Assembly: GCA_903939515.1 (NCBI GenBank)
Contig: CAJAHH010000046.1
Location: 1 to 42,689 of the forward strand
Source: an uncultured Verrucomicrobiota bacterium
GTDB lineage: Bacteria; Verrucomicrobiota; Verrucomicrobiia; Limisphaerales; UBA9464
Length of the DNA: 42,689 nt
Direction of reading: 5' to 3'
Shown: positions 1 through 7,728 of the stretch, one piece after another
Numbering within the stretch: the first letter of the stretch is position 1
Layout: each line of letters starts with the position of its first letter
The notes under the pieces: generated by a model
Database searches by the model: none
What the model was told of the DNA's origin: nothing
Seen by the model: the letters and a program-made list of their open reading frames with translations, nothing else
Position numbers and translations under genes: made by a program

Positions 1-11
1 CGTAGTGTGCG

Positions 12-63
12 GGTGATCGCCTCCAAGGCTCGCTCCAGCCCGATCCCGCTGCCGCTGGTACGG
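12..63. repeat. 52-bp dispersed direct repeat, copy 1
   Basis: This segment recurs at 286-337 in the same orientation with 50 of 52 bases identical by eye. Between the copies lie 222 bp that include a different repeat (97-168). No convincing protein is encoded on either strand across 1-350, so I read the left edge as a composite of intergenic repeats. The family is not one I recognise. Confidence 0.75.
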
Positions 64-96
64 GCGAGTGGTGGGAGCCAACCTCACCCAAGCACT

Positions 97-168
97 TCCG
101 AGGTAGGGCGATTTCTCCGAAAGCGCCACGTCGGCAGACACGGACCGCTTTAGAGATGGGTCCCCACC
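97..168 (+). repeat. Dispersed hairpin repeat, inverted relative of the element at 29725-29930
   Basis: Two modules are visible. Positions 105-127 match the reverse complement of 29908-29930 at 22 of 23 bases. Positions 130-168 match the reverse complement of the 48-bp tandem unit (for example 29820-29857) at roughly 85%, with one single-base gap. The second module keeps an inverted repeat, GGACC at 142-146 and GGTCC at 159-163, which corresponds to the GGACCG/CGGTCC arms of the tandem unit. Same modules, same order, opposite strand: the two loci are copies of one element family. Confidence 0.7.
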
Positions 169-285
169 CAGAAGGTCCTCGGGCGGCCTCCGGGGAACCA
201 AAAACCAACTCCGCGGGACCGGGCCTCCGCTCGCTGAGTAGGCTCTGGCGAGGAAGGAGCTTTCGCGCGTTGCGCGAGGGGTGAT

Positions 286-337
286 GGTGATCGCCTCCAA
301 GGCTCGCTCCGGCCCGATCCCCCTGCCGCTGGTACGG
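286..337. repeat. 52-bp dispersed direct repeat, copy 2
   Basis: Second copy of the segment at 12-63, offset 274 bp, with two substitutions. It sits just beyond the 3' end of the leftward methyltransferase gene (stop at 351) and is preceded by a GC-rich self-complementary run around 264-278. No coding function is apparent. Confidence 0.75.
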
Positions 338-350
338 TCTTGTGTGGCCG

Positions 351-1016
351 TCAGTCCTTGCGTGTCAGCCAGCAGCAGCGTTCTTCCATTTCTTGGACTC
401 CCGCGGCCTGGAAGCGGGGGTTTCCCTCTTCGGCTCGCACGGCGAGGGTTTCGATGGCGAAGCGTTCACCGAAGAGGCTCTCGATGGTGGGGGCGTCGAT
501 GGACCAAGGGGGGCCGGCGATGCGGGATTGGTCGTAGGCAAAGGCGATGAGCAAGATGTGGCCGCCAGGTCGGAGCAATGAGTGCAGGCCATCGACGTAC
601 CGTTGGCGAGAGGTCGGATCGAGGGCTACTAAGGCAGCGCGATCGAAGATCACATCGATGGGACCGCCAGCGAGCTCCGGGTTGAGATTCAAGGCGTCGC
701 CTTGCAGGACGCTCAGGCCCGGTGTCCGGTGGCATTCGTAGGAGTCGCCGCCGGACTCCCGATGTTCGGTTTGGGCCGAGAGATCGTGCTCTCGGAAGAA
801 GTCTTGGATGGCGCTGGCCACAAATTCGCAGCCGATGACTTCGTGTCCCTGGTCTCGCAACCACACCAAATCCACGGTCTTTCCACACAAGGGGACATAA
901 ATGCGGGAGGCCGCAGGAATCCGCTCATGGGCCGCCACCAGCCAGTCGTGGGGCTGGCCCAGGTGGAATCCGATGTGTCGCTGTTGCCACCGTTCGTTCC
1001 AAAATTCGTGCTTCAT
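351..1016 (-). CDS. tpm: Thiopurine S-methyltransferase family protein
   Basis: A 221-aa SAM-dependent methyltransferase of the TPMT family. In characterised members it methylates thiol, selenium or tellurium compounds in the cytosol; the physiological substrate here is unknown. The N-terminus FWNERWQQRHIGFHLGQPH matches the family opening, followed by the SAM-binding segment VPLCGKTVDLVWLRDQGHEV. Later conserved blocks are VIFDRAALVALDP (about residue 120) and the GPPWSID / C-terminal FxxAGVQEMEERCCWL region. An upstream in-frame start at 1070 would add 18 residues that do not resemble the family, so I start at the ATG at 1016. Length is normal for bacterial TPMTs. It stands alone, with a decayed kinase fragment upstream on the other strand, so context says nothing about substrate. 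Confidence 0.85.
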   Translation of the reverse strand: MKHEFWNERWQQRHIGFHLGQPHDWLVAAHERIPAASRIYVPLCGKTVDLVWLRDQGHEVIGCEFVASAIQDFFREHDLSAQTEHRESGGDSYECHRTPGLSVLQGDALNLNPELAGGPIDVIFDRAALVALDPTSRQRYVDGLHSLLRPGGHILLIAFAYDQSRIAGPPWSIDAPTIESLFGERFAIETLAVRAEEGNPRFQAAGVQEMEERCCWLTRKD

Positions 1017-1073
1017 ATCGGTTCTCAGACAAAATCTTCCCACACGGGTCCAGTCCTGAACAGGCCCCAACTT

Positions 1074-1379
1074 TCAGGCAAGTTCACCGACAAGGGAACC
1101 ATCCTTCTTCGAGGGCGTCGTGACGCTAGCAATATCGTGTTCGATGTCATCGATAGTGGTATTGGCATGACTCCTGAACAATTGGGCCGCCTCTTTCAGG
1201 CCTTTTCTCAAGCCGATGTTTCGACCTCCAAGAAATAGGGCGGAACGGGTCTGGGATTGGCCTTGAGTCGGAAGTTCTGCCAACTCATGGGCGGAGATAT
1301 GACCGTCGCTAGCGAGTATGGAAAAGGGTCGACCTTTACGGCGACGATTCCAGCAGAAGTGCACGAGGCCAACGCGTAA
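1074..1379 (+). pseudogene. Relic of a histidine-kinase HATPase_c domain (nonsense-broken, N-terminally truncated)
   Basis: One continuous frame on the + strand reads as the C-terminal half of a sensor-kinase ATPase domain. It starts with KFTDKGTI (N-box end), then the G1 box DSGIGM, an F-box-like LFQAFSQAD, a TAG stop at 1236-1238, then the G2 box [22 protein letters not shown] and a natural TAA at 1377-1379. Intact kinases usually have an aromatic residue where the stop lies, so one base change (TAT or TAC to TAG) explains it. Everything N-terminal (dimerisation/phosphoacceptor domain, sensor domain) is absent, because the frame runs into the 5' region of the methyltransferase gene. No start codon or promoter is evident. 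I infer a non-functional remnant. Confidence 0.75.
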
Positions 1380-1412
1380 CATGCCTCTTGAAGCCTAGGT
1401 TTTCGAGGAGGC

Positions 1413-2435
1413 TCACGGACTCGGTTGCGCGGGACGCCAGCAGGGGATTCCGGTGGCAGCCACGGTGGCAGCCAGACGGAGGGCTGATTCCATACTGGCC
1501 GGGTCGGCCAGTCCCTGTCCGGCGATGTCATAGGCCGTGCCGTGGTCGGGAGACATCCGGACGAAGGGCAACCCGAGGGTCCAGTTCACCCCAGTATCAA
1601 AGGCAACCATCTTCAGCGGAACCAAACCCTGGTCATGGTACATCGCGACCACCGCGTCGTAGTCGCCCCGGAAGACCTGGTAAAAGAGCGTGTCTGCCGC
1701 TGCTGGACCGTGGGCATCGAACCCCCGAGCTCGTGCCTGGGCGACCGCCGGGGCCACCATCGTGATTTCTTCGCTTCCGAGGTGACCGCGTTCTCCGGCA
1801 TGGGGATTAAGCCCGCAAACCCCCACGCGCTGGCGGGGCAGGCCCAATAATCCGCAGGCTTCTGCGGTCAGGGCAATGACCTCGGCAATGCCGTGCTGCG
1901 TGAGGGCCGCCGATACCTGGGCCAAGGGCAGATGGGTCGTGGCCAGAGCCACCCGCAACCAGCGCCCTGCAGGGTCATGACCGAGCAACATCATGGCGAA
2001 GCGGGAAACCCCGGCCAAGTCGGCGAGGAATTCGGTTTGGCCGATGAACGGCACGCCGGCTTCGAGAATGGAGGCCTTGTTGACCGGGGCCGTAACGAGG
2101 CCAGCGAATTCGCCGCTCAGGCAACGCCGAGCGCCTTCTCGCAGCGCGGCGATGGCTTCCATGGCGGCCCGGGGATCTCCCGCTGGCAGGTTTTCGGGGA
2201 GTTCGCCTTCGGAGACCGGCAGCGCATAAACCCGTGAGGGCTCCGAATCCGCGCCACGCCACAGGGGCAGGTCGGCCTCCACGCCCATGAGTCCACAGAG
2301 GCGGCGCACCACACCGGTATCGCCGATGAGGACGTAATGCACATCGGTGTCCTCGGCGGTGAGCCGGGCGACGGCCCGTAAGGCGACCTCCGGACCAATG
2401 CCGGTAACGTCACCCAGGGTGATGCCGAGGATCAT
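1413..2435 (-). CDS. pdxA: 4-hydroxythreonine-4-phosphate dehydrogenase PdxA
   Basis: A 340-aa enzyme of the DXP-dependent pyridoxal-phosphate pathway. It oxidises 4-phosphohydroxy-L-threonine with NAD(P), giving after decarboxylation the substrate for PdxJ. All three metal-ligand histidines are visible: H168 (TTHLPL), H212 (GLNPHAGE) and H267 (MYHDQGLVPLKM). The C-terminal signature GLPFVRMSPDHGTAYDIAG is also present. Early motifs GDVTGIGPE and LVTAPVNKASI are intact; the usual TGHTE is IGQTE. Length is normal. It lies 49 bp downstream of a SurA-type chaperone gene on the same strand, the same order as surA-pdxA in proteobacteria, so cotranscription is likely. No Shine-Dalgarno sequence precedes the ATG. 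Confidence 0.95.
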   Translation of the reverse strand: MILGITLGDVTGIGPEVALRAVARLTAEDTDVHYVLIGDTGVVRRLCGLMGVEADLPLWRGADSEPSRVYALPVSEGELPENLPAGDPRAAMEAIAALREGARRCLSGEFAGLVTAPVNKASILEAGVPFIGQTEFLADLAGVSRFAMMLLGHDPAGRWLRVALATTHLPLAQVSAALTQHGIAEVIALTAEACGLLGLPRQRVGVCGLNPHAGERGHLGSEEITMVAPAVAQARARGFDAHGPAAADTLFYQVFRGDYDAVVAMYHDQGLVPLKMVAFDTGVNWTLGLPFVRMSPDHGTAYDIAGQGLADPASMESALRLAATVAATGIPCWRPAQPSP

Positions 2436-2484
2436 GCGGCGGCGGAGTTTTAGGTCAGTGGAAAGTCTGGGTCGAAGGGCGGCT

Positions 2485-3459
2485 TCAGAAGTAGCGAACG
2501 AAGCCCTTCTTGCGCAGCTTGGCCAACCACTGCTTTTGCAGACGCTGACGTTCGGAGTCCTTGAGGATGGTCACGATTTCTTGACGGGCCTCGGCCAGTG
2601 AACGCATTCCGGACTGCTGCTTCTCTTCCACTTTCAGGATGAAGCGCGAACCCTGGACCTCGATGATATCGCTGGTCTGGCCAATGGGCAGGTTGAAGGC
2701 GACCTGACGCAGGGCTTCGTTGAGGGCGCTTTCCTCGGTCCATCCGCGGTCGCCGCCCTTGTAGCGGCGGGCATCGTCGGACAACTCCGTGGCGACCTTG
2801 GCAAATTCAGTGCCTTCCTTGAGCTGGGCCAGAGCGCGTGAGGCGATGCGGGCTCCGTCTTCCGCGGAGTGCTTGGAGCGGTCGACCACGATCATCCGCA
2901 GCTTGACCCGGTTGCCGATGCGGAAGCGGGCCTGATTGGTCTGATAGTAATTCTGAATCTTCTTCGGGGAGATGATGATTTCGTCGCGGACGTAGCGAGA
3001 ACTCATCTGATAAATGATCATCCCCTCGCGCTCCTCCTTCTTGAACTGTTCGAAGGTGCGGTTTTCGGCCCGCAGGGTCTTGGTGAGGGCGACGCGGTCT
3101 CCACCGAATTGCCGCCGGATGCGCTCCCGAACTTGGTCATCGACGTAGGATTCCGGGAAGGAATACCCCTTCTCCTTAAACTCATCGAGGATGAGCTGCC
3201 GATCGATCAGCTGCTCGAGCTGGTCATCCAATATCTTCGCCCGCCGGGTGAGGTACTGCTGTTCGGAGGTGGCGGTGCGGCCGGCTATGGCCAACTCGCT
3301 CTGCGCGGCTCCCAGGACTTGGTCACGGCTAATGACCGTGTCATTAATAATGGCCTGGATGCCGTTGAAGGGCACCGGAACCTGGGCCGATGCGGGGAAT
3401 AAACCCACCGCAGCCACGGCCAGCAACCAAGCCCAACGGTACAGACGCTTGCCAATCAT
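2485..3459 (-). CDS. SurA-like periplasmic peptidyl-prolyl isomerase/chaperone
   Basis: A 324-aa exported protein. The signal peptide lies at residues 1 to about 25 (MIGKRLYRWAWLLAVAAVGL, with a likely cut after PASA). A SurA N-terminal helical domain follows (about 30-180: NGIQAIINDTVISRDQVL, LIDRQLILDEFKEKG). One parvulin domain occupies about 185-285 (LRMIVVDRS, GTEFAKVATELSDD, GGDRGW, IIEVQGSRFILKVEEK). E. coli SurA is longer (428 aa) with two parvulin domains, so this is a single-domain version. The family escorts unfolded outer-membrane proteins through the periplasm, fitting the many exported proteins nearby. The ATG at 3459 is preferred over an in-frame codon at 3513 because it puts the basic n-region and hydrophobic core at the N-terminus. 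Probably first gene of a transcript with pdxA. Confidence 0.85.
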   Translation of the reverse strand: MIGKRLYRWAWLLAVAAVGLFPASAQVPVPFNGIQAIINDTVISRDQVLGAAQSELAIAGRTATSEQQYLTRRAKILDDQLEQLIDRQLILDEFKEKGYSFPESYVDDQVRERIRRQFGGDRVALTKTLRAENRTFEQFKKEEREGMIIYQMSSRYVRDEIIISPKKIQNYYQTNQARFRIGNRVKLRMIVVDRSKHSAEDGARIASRALAQLKEGTEFAKVATELSDDARRYKGGDRGWTEESALNEALRQVAFNLPIGQTSDIIEVQGSRFILKVEEKQQSGMRSLAEARQEIVTILKDSERQRLQKQWLAKLRKKGFVRYF

Positions 3460-3499
3460 GCACACCAGACTAAGAACGGCATCCGGAAGGGTCAATGAG

Positions 3500-3527
3500 T
3501 CTGGAGGCCCCAAACGGAGCCTCCAGA
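3500..3527 (-). terminator. Hairpin downstream of the small exported protein gene
   Basis: A perfect 9-bp inverted repeat (3500-3508 with 3519-3527) around a 10-nt loop lies 27 bp past the stop of the leftward gene ending at 3554 and 41 bp before the SurA-like start. The T-tract on the minus strand is poor, so this may be a weak terminator or a processing hairpin. Confidence 0.5.
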
Positions 3528-3553
3528 GGGTTTGTTGAACGGCTTGATCCAGC

Positions 3554-4294
3554 TCAGGAACCCAGGTGTTTCTTGGCCTCGGCCGGGACTTCGACGGTGG
3601 TGGTACCCACGTCGCGAATTTCCCAGGTCGTCGTGCGGACCATATCGCGGTCTTCGCCGTTGACGGTCATGGTCGCGGAGACCTTGAGGCGGATCTTCTG
3701 GACTTGTCCCTCCTTCAGCCAGAACTGCACCGAACCCTTGGCGTTCTTCGGCTCCGGTGGGGTTTGGCCGCCCGGCCGTCCGCCGCGTCCCATCAGGGCG
3801 AATTCCTTGGCACCTTCGTCGGAGAGTTCTCCGGCAATCACTCCGGCCTCACCGGCCTTCAGATCTTTGGATTTCTCAGCCAGCTTGGTGAGCGAAGCGG
3901 CCGGCAAGGGGTTGCGCAAGAGGGCTCCGGCGCGCATGCCGCCGCGATTACCGCCCCCGCCCCCGGCCCCGGCTGCCGCGCGGAGTTCTTCGGCGGTCTT
4001 CCAGCCTTCATCGGTGCTGGCTACCCCGTTGGTTCCCTGCAGCACTGCGGTGGTCGTGGTTCCATCCCGCTCGCTGGTGATCACGGCCGCCCCTCCCTTG
4101 ATGGCCTTGCCCTTGACCGGAGCCGGCGTCCATTGGCCGCCCTCGATTTCGGTGGTGGCTGTCCACGAGTAGTTGGCGGCGTCGGCCAGTTTACTGGCGG
4201 CGCTCTTCACGTCTTCAGCGACATCGGCGAGGGCGCTCACAGAGCCCACCAGCAAGGTGGCGATGAGGAGGGATAGTGTCCGGAAAGGTTTCAT
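3554..4294 (-). CDS. Small exported protein of unknown function (LppX/LolA-like fold possible)
   Basis: A 246-aa protein that I do not recognise by name. It begins with a signal peptide (MKPFRTLSLLIATLLVGSVS, likely cut after ALA near residue 23). Next is a region with repeated Ala/Thr/Asp and a beta-rich stretch (YSWTATTEIEGG, KGKAIKGGAAVITSERDG). A glycine-rich linker follows around residues 107-125 (AGAGGGGGNRGG) and a second near 170 (GRGGRPGGQ). The C-terminal half has alternating strands (GSVQFWLKEGQVQKIRLKV, TWEIRDVGTTTVEVP). A beta-sheet carrier fold like LolA/LppX is my guess from this pattern, not a demonstrated match. The ATG at 4294 is chosen because a start at 4342 would bury the signal peptide. 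Confidence 0.7.
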   Translation of the reverse strand: MKPFRTLSLLIATLLVGSVSALADVAEDVKSAASKLADAANYSWTATTEIEGGQWTPAPVKGKAIKGGAAVITSERDGTTTTAVLQGTNGVASTDEGWKTAEELRAAAGAGGGGGNRGGMRAGALLRNPLPAASLTKLAEKSKDLKAGEAGVIAGELSDEGAKEFALMGRGGRPGGQTPPEPKNAKGSVQFWLKEGQVQKIRLKVSATMTVNGEDRDMVRTTTWEIRDVGTTTVEVPAEAKKHLGS

Positions 4295-4501
4295 AAAATG
4301 ATCGATAAATAGGGACCTTGGGTGGAGACCGGAGGGCTCCATGGCCGGTTACGGTGATGCTTTCTCATGGACAACGGGCACAGGACTCCCTTGTTTGAAA
4401 GCTGGGGTATTGAATCGGGTCAGGCCCGCTTCGAGTTCAACGGTCTCTGGTTCGACATCGAATTTGAGATCCTTCGCCGTTGATCGCCCCCGTTGCGGAG
4501 T

Positions 4502-4515
4502 GTCTAGGCCTAGAC
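4502..4515. promoter_or_regulatory. Perfect 14-bp palindrome in an intergenic region
   Basis: GTCTAGGCCTAGAC is its own reverse complement. It lies 34 bp past the stop of the leftward metallopeptidase gene and about 210 bp upstream of the next leftward gene start (4294). It could be an operator for a dimeric regulator or a small terminator stem; the sequence cannot separate these. Confidence 0.3.
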
Positions 4516-4549
4516 TCAGCCGGGAACGATCCCAGGACCTCGGTCTGGC

Positions 4550-5317
4550 TCAGAGAACGTGTCGCCCAGTTTCGCGCAGCCAGGTTTCGGCGGCTTCGTA
4601 GTTCGGGCAGAGGCGCTCGACCTCCTCCCAAAACCGGGTCGAGTGGTTCAGGTGCCGACGATGGGCCAACTCGTGCAAGATCACATAGTCGCGGACCCAT
4701 TCGGGCACTTGCACCAGGCGCCAATTCAGTGAGATCTCACCGCGCGGCGAACATGAGCCCCAGCGCGTGCGTTGGGCGCGGACCGAGATGGCATTCACTG
4801 CGATGCCATGGGTGGCCGAAAGGTGTTGTACCCGGGCGGGCAGTTCGCGTTGGGCCAGCCGTTGCAAGGCGGCCTGGGCCCTGGCCTGAAGGTCTCGGTC
4901 GTCGCGCAGGCGCGGCAGAGGCAGTAATTCTGGGCCGATTTGGACAGACTTCCCATCTTCTGGGGCGGAGACCGTTTCAAACTGCCCCCGGAAGCGGATT
5001 TGGACCGCTCCTTTGGACGGGTCGGTCGGGGCGCTGTTGGCTCGTTGGATGTGGGCCCGTTCGGCCAGCCACTGCACATGCTGGAGCAAGAAGTTCCGCG
5101 CACCGGGCATGGATCCAAAGCGGGGCAGGGTGACCCGGCCGGAGCCATCGCGGCACAGGGTGAGGCGAAACACTCGAGCCCGTGGATGACGGATGAAGTG
5201 CACCTCAATGGAGGAGTTTCCGACGACGATGGTTTCGGAGGCGACCCACTTGCCACCGCCGGGCACGGTGGCCGACGGTGCCTGGGGCTTCAGCCGTTGG
5301 AAGAGGTCCAGCTGCAC
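4550..5317 (-). CDS. YgjP/DUF45-type zinc metallopeptidase
   Basis: A 255-aa protein of the YgjP-like (M48-related, WLM) metallopeptidase family. The zinc site is visible near the C-terminus: VILHELAHRRHLNHSTRFW supplies HExxH plus the third histidine within the conserved NHSxxFW. Upstream is the family hallmark TRWGSCSPRGEISLNWRL. The N-terminal half is the beta-rich DUF45 region (VHFIRHPRARVFRLTL). No signal peptide, so cytosolic. The start is uncertain: a GTG at 5317 begins one base after the ferredoxin stop and gives VQLDLFQ, while an ATG at 5380 adds 21 residues but overlaps the conserved ferredoxin C-terminus by 62 bp. I prefer the GTG. Translational coupling with the ferredoxin is likely. 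Substrates of this family are unknown. Confidence 0.8.
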   Translation of the reverse strand: MQLDLFQRLKPQAPSATVPGGGKWVASETIVVGNSSIEVHFIRHPRARVFRLTLCRDGSGRVTLPRFGSMPGARNFLLQHVQWLAERAHIQRANSAPTDPSKGAVQIRFRGQFETVSAPEDGKSVQIGPELLPLPRLRDDRDLQARAQAALQRLAQRELPARVQHLSATHGIAVNAISVRAQRTRWGSCSPRGEISLNWRLVQVPEWVRDYVILHELAHRRHLNHSTRFWEEVERLCPNYEAAETWLRETGRHVL

Positions 5318-5318
5318 T

Positions 5319-5702
5319 TCAGCGGGAGCCAATACCGAGCGGATGAGTTGCAAAGGCGTTTTCCAACACGGGCCGGCCATGGATCAGGTGCTCCTGGATA
5401 ATGGTTTCAAGGACATCGGGGGTGCAGTGGTGATACCAAGTTCCCTCCGGATACACCACTCCGACGGGCCCCTGGGCGCAGCATTGCAGGCAATTGGCCT
5501 TGGTGCGGAAGACCGTGGCCTGCGGTCCGACAAGTCCCAACTCTTTGAGTCGACGTTTCAGAAATTCCCACGACGCGAGGCTTGCCTGGGGGTCGCAGCA
5601 CTTGGGCTTAGAGGCATCTACGCAGAGGAAGAGATGCCGCTGGAGCGTAGCGATGCCGAGGTTCTCGGCGATCGTGCACAACTCATCGGAGGGACTGGCC
5701 AC
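5319..5702 (-). CDS. Thioredoxin-fold (2Fe-2S) ferredoxin
   Basis: A protein of about 127 aa with the thioredoxin-like 2Fe-2S ferredoxin pattern. The first cysteine pair is in [13 protein letters not shown]. The second is in [11 protein letters not shown], followed by the family signature [13 protein letters not shown] and the C-terminal helix [16 protein letters not shown]. It is presumably a cytosolic electron carrier; the partner is unknown. The start is ambiguous: there is no ATG in a sensible place. I propose GTG at 5702 ([18 protein letters not shown]); TTG at 5684 is the main alternative. Longer frames reaching 5918 would run through the divergent ACT gene and look non-coding. It is coupled to the downstream metallopeptidase (stop and next start one base apart). 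Confidence 0.75.
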   Translation of the reverse strand: MASPSDELCTIAENLGIATLQRHLFLCVDASKPKCCDPQASLASWEFLKRRLKELGLVGPQATVFRTKANCLQCCAQGPVGVVYPEGTWYHHCTPDVLETIIQEHLIHGRPVLENAFATHPLGIGSR

Positions 5703-5795
5703 GCAGGCAATAATCCACAGCTTCGGTGCTTGGGTAAAGGCTCTCGCCGAGCCTCCTTGCCCTCGGCACGCGCTTGACGGACGATCTCTCACATA

Positions 5796-6254
5796 ATGGC
5801 TGTCGCGATCGCCCGTCAACCCCGGTCCGACCCGGTGCTCCAGTTCACCGTGTTCATCCCGAATCGTTTGGGACGTTTGCATGAAGTCACCCAAAGGCTC
5901 TTCGAACGGTCGGTGCACATCTTGGCGTTGACGGTGCTCGACACCACCGACAGCACCATCTTACGGATCATTGTTGATGATCCTGATTTGGCGCGGAGCC
6001 TTCTTCAGGAGCATGGGTTTGCGTTCACGGAAACCGCCGTCGTGGTGGTCGAAATCGCCGGCGAGCGTCAGTTGCAGGATGTTCTGGCCGCGTTGCTCGA
6101 GGCCGAACTAAATATCCACTACACCTATCCCTTTCTGAACCGGCCCGCCGGAAAGTCGGCCTTGGTGCTCAATGTCGAACACCCTGAAGTGGCGGTCGAC
6201 AGTCTGCGCCGCCACTACTTCACTGTCCTCTACCAGGGCGACGTCTCGCGCTGA
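5796..6254 (+). CDS. Tandem ACT-domain protein
   Basis: A 152-aa protein made almost entirely of two ACT-type regulatory domains. The first, about residues 15-80, reads [20 protein letters not shown] then [20 protein letters not shown]. The second, about 85-150, reads [20 protein letters not shown] then [12 protein letters not shown]-like strands and [22 protein letters not shown] domains bind amino acids or other small ligands and control enzymes; no catalytic domain is attached, so it is a free-standing sensor. No membrane segment. It is the only rightward intact gene in the first 9 kb, divergent from the ferredoxin gene (about 90 bp apart) and convergent with gntK. The ligand cannot be read from sequence. 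Confidence 0.8.
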   Translation: MAVAIARQPRSDPVLQFTVFIPNRLGRLHEVTQRLFERSVHILALTVLDTTDSTILRIIVDDPDLARSLLQEHGFAFTETAVVVVEIAGERQLQDVLAALLEAELNIHYTYPFLNRPAGKSALVLNVEHPEVAVDSLRRHYFTVLYQGDVSR

Positions 6255-6275
6255 GCCAGCGGGTGAGCGGCTCAG
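6251..6275. terminator. Hairpin between convergent ACT and gluconokinase genes
   Basis: CTGAGCC at 6251-6257 pairs with GGCTCAG at 6269-6275 around an 11-nt loop, overlapping the ACT stop codon. A second GGCTCAG at 6282-6288 offers an alternative pairing and overlaps the gntK stop. No strong T-run, so bidirectional termination is only plausible. Confidence 0.35.
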
Positions 6276-6284
6276 GCAAAAGGC

Positions 6285-6767
6285 TCAGACAATCCGGCGC
6301 AGGACTTCTTCCACCAGTGCTTCGGGAGGCTGAGAGATATCCAGAGTGATGGCGTCGGCCGGCGACTCGAGGGTGGCGAACTGGCTGTCGAGCAGGCTCA
6401 CCGGCATGAAGTGACCTTCGCGGGCCCGCATTCGTCCCTCGATGAGGTCCCGAGATCCGTTGAGGTGAACGAACCGTATCCAAGGCTCACCCCGGCCTAG
6501 GGTATCGCGGTAGATTTCTTTGAGGGCGGAGCAGGCGATGATCCCGCTGCGGCCGACCGCCTGTTCGGATTCCATGTGGCTGCGGATCGCCCGCAACCAC
6601 GGCCAGCGGTCTTCGTCTTGGAGCGGCGTGCCCGCCTTCATCTTGGCGATGTTGGCGGCCGGATGAAATCCGTCGGCATCGCGGAACTCCCAGCCCATGC
6701 GACGGCTCAGGGCCTGACCCAGCGTGGTCTTGCCGGAGCCGGCCACTCCCATGACGACGAGAAACAT
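6285..6767 (-). CDS. gntK: Gluconokinase (GntK/IdnK type)
   Basis: A 160-aa cytosolic kinase that phosphorylates D-gluconate to 6-phosphogluconate. The P-loop GVAGSGKTT is at residues 7-15. The family signature FRDADGFHPAANIAKM follows, then the GTPLQDEDRWPWL substrate region, ACSALKEIYRD, and the C-terminal block RAREGHFMPVSLLDSQFATLE. Length is typical. The neighbours (fabI, ACT protein) are not gluconate genes and no transporter is present, so it is probably an isolated feed into the pentose-phosphate pathway. The ATG at 6767 puts the P-loop at the usual distance from the N-terminus. It is 50 bp downstream of fabI and may be cotranscribed with it. Confidence 0.93.
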   Translation of the reverse strand: MFLVVMGVAGSGKTTLGQALSRRMGWEFRDADGFHPAANIAKMKAGTPLQDEDRWPWLRAIRSHMESEQAVGRSGIIACSALKEIYRDTLGRGEPWIRFVHLNGSRDLIEGRMRAREGHFMPVSLLDSQFATLESPADAITLDISQPPEALVEEVLRRIV

Positions 6768-6817
6768 GGTGTTCGAAGCCTGAAGTTCAAAGCCGTGGCC
6801 GGGAGGGCCGTCGACCC

Positions 6818-7588
6818 TTACATGCCCATGATTTGGTAACCGCTGTCCACGTACAGGACCTGACCGGTGATGGCCGCGGCCCCGTCGGACGCCAAGAACA
6901 CCCCGGTGTGACCCAACTCGGAGGGCTCCACGTTGCGTTTGAGCGGCGAGTGGGCCTCGTAGTGCTTGAGCATGTCGGTGAAGCCAGCGATGCCCCGGGC
7001 GGCCAGGGTGTTCATCGGTCCGGCGCTAATGCAGTTTACGCGGATCTTCTTCGGTCCGAGGCTGTAGGCTAGGTATCGGGTCGAAGACTCCAAGGAGGCC
7101 TTGGCCACGCCCATCACGTTGTAGTGGGGGATGACCTTCTCGGCTCCGTAATAGCTCATGGCCACGATGGATCCGCCTTGATCCATGAGCGGCGCCGCCT
7201 CGCGGGCCAGAGCGATGAGCGAATAGGCGCTGACGTCGTGGGACACCCGGAAGGCCTCGCGGCTGGTATTCAGGAAATCGCCCTCGAGGGCCTCTTTCGG
7301 AGCGAAGGCCACGGCGTGCAGCAGCAGGTCCAGACGACCGAACTTCTCCTTTACCGCGGTGAACACTGAGCGGATTTGGTCATCGCTGCTCACATCGCAG
7401 GGGAGGATGAGCGTGTCGGCTCCAAAGGTGCCGGCCAGTTCCTCCACGTTGTCCTTCAATCGCTCGCCTTGGTAGGTGAACGCCAGCGTTGCGCCCTCGC
7501 GGTGCCAGGCCTGAGCGATGGCCCAGGCGATGGAGCGCTTATTGGCGACGCCGAAAACGATGCCGAGTTTGCCGTCGAGAAGTCCCAT
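6818..7588 (-). CDS. fabI: Enoyl-[acyl-carrier-protein] reductase (NADH) FabI
   Basis: A 256-aa short-chain dehydrogenase that performs the last reduction of each fatty-acid elongation cycle. The N-terminal nucleotide-binding segment GIVFGVANKRSIAWAIA is characteristic of FabI rather than other SDR enzymes. Catalytic Y156 and K163 are in the spaced motif YNVMGVAK, with Y146 in SYYGAEK; these positions coincide with the E. coli numbering. The C-terminal ITGQVLYVDSGYQIMGM is also typical. It lies 140 bp from the upstream gene and 50 bp from downstream gntK. No other fatty-acid genes are in the window. Confidence 0.96.
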   Translation of the reverse strand: MGLLDGKLGIVFGVANKRSIAWAIAQAWHREGATLAFTYQGERLKDNVEELAGTFGADTLILPCDVSSDDQIRSVFTAVKEKFGRLDLLLHAVAFAPKEALEGDFLNTSREAFRVSHDVSAYSLIALAREAAPLMDQGGSIVAMSYYGAEKVIPHYNVMGVAKASLESSTRYLAYSLGPKKIRVNCISAGPMNTLAARGIAGFTDMLKHYEAHSPLKRNVEPSELGHTGVFLASDGAAAITGQVLYVDSGYQIMGM

Positions 7589-7728
7589 AAAGAATTCTCA
7601 GTGTGGGAAAATCCCGGCCCGGGGGCAAGACCGGCTCGTGGACTGTCCGAGGCTCATTTCCGGGCCTCACGTCGTTGAAGAAAGAAGAATTTGTCCCGCA
7701 TCTTCGGAAGATTTCCGGCCTTGGAGCG

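Noticed and set aside
5319-5918. Long N-terminal extension of the ferredoxin (to 199 aa)
   Set aside because: The extension runs antisense through the ACT gene start and has no ferredoxin-like sequence; a short start near 5702 fits the family length.
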